From positions 1-24,134 of the forward strand of contig CAZTLE010000041.1 in NCBI GenBank assembly GCA_964614415.1: a stretch of 24,134 nt of DNA, read 5' to 3'. Origin of the DNA: CAZTLE01 sp964614415 (GTDB lineage Bacteria; Bacteroidota; Bacteroidia; Flavobacteriales; Flavobacteriaceae). Within the stretch, counting starts at the first letter, position 1. Every line of letters begins with the position of its first letter. A program made the translations under genes and the position numbers. Positions 23,396 through 24,134 of this stretch are shown here, piece by piece. The notes under the pieces were generated by a model. That model did not search any database and was not told the origin of the DNA. It was given only the letters and a program-made list of their open reading frames with translations.

Positions 23396-24133
23396 CTAAG
23401 TTTCTTGCACAAAAGGTACCAAGCCCGGAAACGAGATTACGTCGTTATATACTTGGATAAACTTTTTTTTACTGTGTTTATTTAGGTTCATGTTGTTAAT
23501 CAACTTTATAGAGGTATTTTTTCTAAACAAGCTCCTTTTTAATACTGAGCAAGCTTCATTACTATTATTATAATGAAATAGGGCCAACTCGGATTGATCT
23601 GAAAATGGGGTCACATTCCACTTTTGAGAGATTTTTTCAAATTCCATTTTTCCCAATGCCAGTGATAAACTTAGTTGTTCTTTCTTCCAATCTTCGCAAT
23701 CTAGGAAGGCAATTTTGTGTTGACGTAATATTTTATGAACATTTGAGCTTAAGATTTTCAACCCTTCTGTTTTTGAGAAAATTAGTCCTCCATTAATTGA
23801 GGTATTAATGTACTCATAACCTAGATCAGCATACATGTTAGTGGGATTGGTTCTTCCAAATATCTGAAGATCGTTTATCTTGGGTAGTAGGTCATCGGCA
23901 GAACCTAAAAAAACAAAATCCCAGTCCAGCATTAAGTTTTCTGTCCCTATTTCTAAAGAGATTTGATCGATGAACTCTAGTTTGTTAAAGTAACCATTCC
24001 CATATAAAAAACTTCCACTATCCACAGTCGAAACTTCAAAACCAAACTCCTTGGTAATCTCTTTAAAATACATTTGTTCCGTATGGTGTTGTCTGATATA
24101 GTTTAATAGGAACTTAGCATTCAATGAGCTAAA
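23396..24133 (-). CDS. Probable glycosyltransferase, GT-A/GT8-like; 5' end beyond window
   Basis: At least 242 residues on the - strand, and the frame stays open to the right edge, so the true start is probably outside the window (a TTG at 24124 is not convincing). Counting from that TTG, the order of motifs recalls GT8-type GT-A enzymes: DWDF (67-70, possible DxD), GSADDLLPK, TSINGGLIFSK (about 108-118, matching the 'NxGv' strand), LDCEDWKKEQLSL (141-153, matching 'D..DEQ..L'), KWNV (168-171) and LFHYNN (182-187, matching the terminal H-x-x-G metal/sugar site). Each match is loose, so this is a family-level guess. There is no signal peptide visible. Composition is very A/T-rich, and it runs convergent to the glutaredoxin-like gene, suggesting a separate, perhaps polysaccharide-related, locus to the right. 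Confidence 0.45.
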   Translation of the reverse strand, partial: FSSLNAKFLLNYIRQHHTEQMYFKEITKEFGFEVSTVDSGSFLYGNGYFNKLEFIDQISLEIGTENLMLDWDFVFLGSADDLLPKINDLQIFGRTNPTNMYADLGYEYINTSINGGLIFSKTEGLKILSSNVHKILRQHKIAFLDCEDWKKEQLSLSLALGKMEFEKISQKWNVTPFSDQSELALFHYNNSNEACSVLKRSLFRKNTSIKLINNMNLNKHSKKKFIQVYNDVISFPGLVPFVQET

Positions 24134-24134
24134 G

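Overview
The window reads as chromosome of a member of the Bacteroidota, most likely family Flavobacteriaceae. The grounds are the gene families (LacI regulator with GH65 maltose phosphorylase, beta-phosphoglucomutase and lipoprotein GH13 amylases), start sites with A/T-rich leaders and hardly any Shine-Dalgarno, TTG/TANNTTTG-like promoter traces, and lipoproteins with acidic residues just after the lipobox cysteine. No tRNA, rRNA, CRISPR array, transposase or phage gene was seen.

Region 1 (1-11180) is a maltose/starch-to-glycolysis cluster, all on the + strand. It holds the 3' end of a LacI-family regulator, pgmB, a GH65 maltose phosphorylase, two lipoprotein GH13 amylases, pfkA, gapA, a BadF/BadG-type sugar kinase and pgi. 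Amylases cut alpha-glucans outside the cytoplasm. Maltose phosphorylase makes glucose plus beta-glucose 1-phosphate, and PgmB gives glucose 6-phosphate. The kinase may phosphorylate the freed glucose or an amino sugar. Pgi, PfkA and GapA carry carbon into glycolysis. SusC/SusD-type uptake genes are not in the window and may lie upstream.

Region 2 (11181-15930) is signalling. A structured leader precedes a four-gene set: a small soluble protein with a Cys/Pro/Asp C-terminal tail, a seven-helix membrane protein, a HisKA_3 histidine kinase and a NarL/LuxR response regulator. A separate TPR-containing LytS-type kinase follows, with no LytTR regulator beside it.

Region 3 (15931-19887) holds a 398-residue protein whose N-terminus has the DNRPEA/QRRL and IQR leader signature I associate with DUF4157-type secreted proteins, but whose C-terminal part I do not recognise. 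A lipoprotein of unknown function and the Mg-chelatase-like ATPase YifB/ComM follow.

Region 4 (19888-23294) is visibly more A/T-rich and accessory-looking. A 633-base gap with strong hairpins precedes a Gly-linker lipoprotein with a permuted papain/LRAT-like His...Cys domain, a small lipoprotein directly downstream, a textbook hairpin, and a secreted protein ending in a CGRC glutaredoxin-like domain with its own terminator. The last gene, on the - strand and open at the window edge, looks like a GT-A/GT8-like glycosyltransferase.

The best candidates for something undescribed are the leader-bearing protein at 16021-17217, the papain-like lipoprotein plus partner at 20521-22546, and the four-gene signalling set at 11390-13959.
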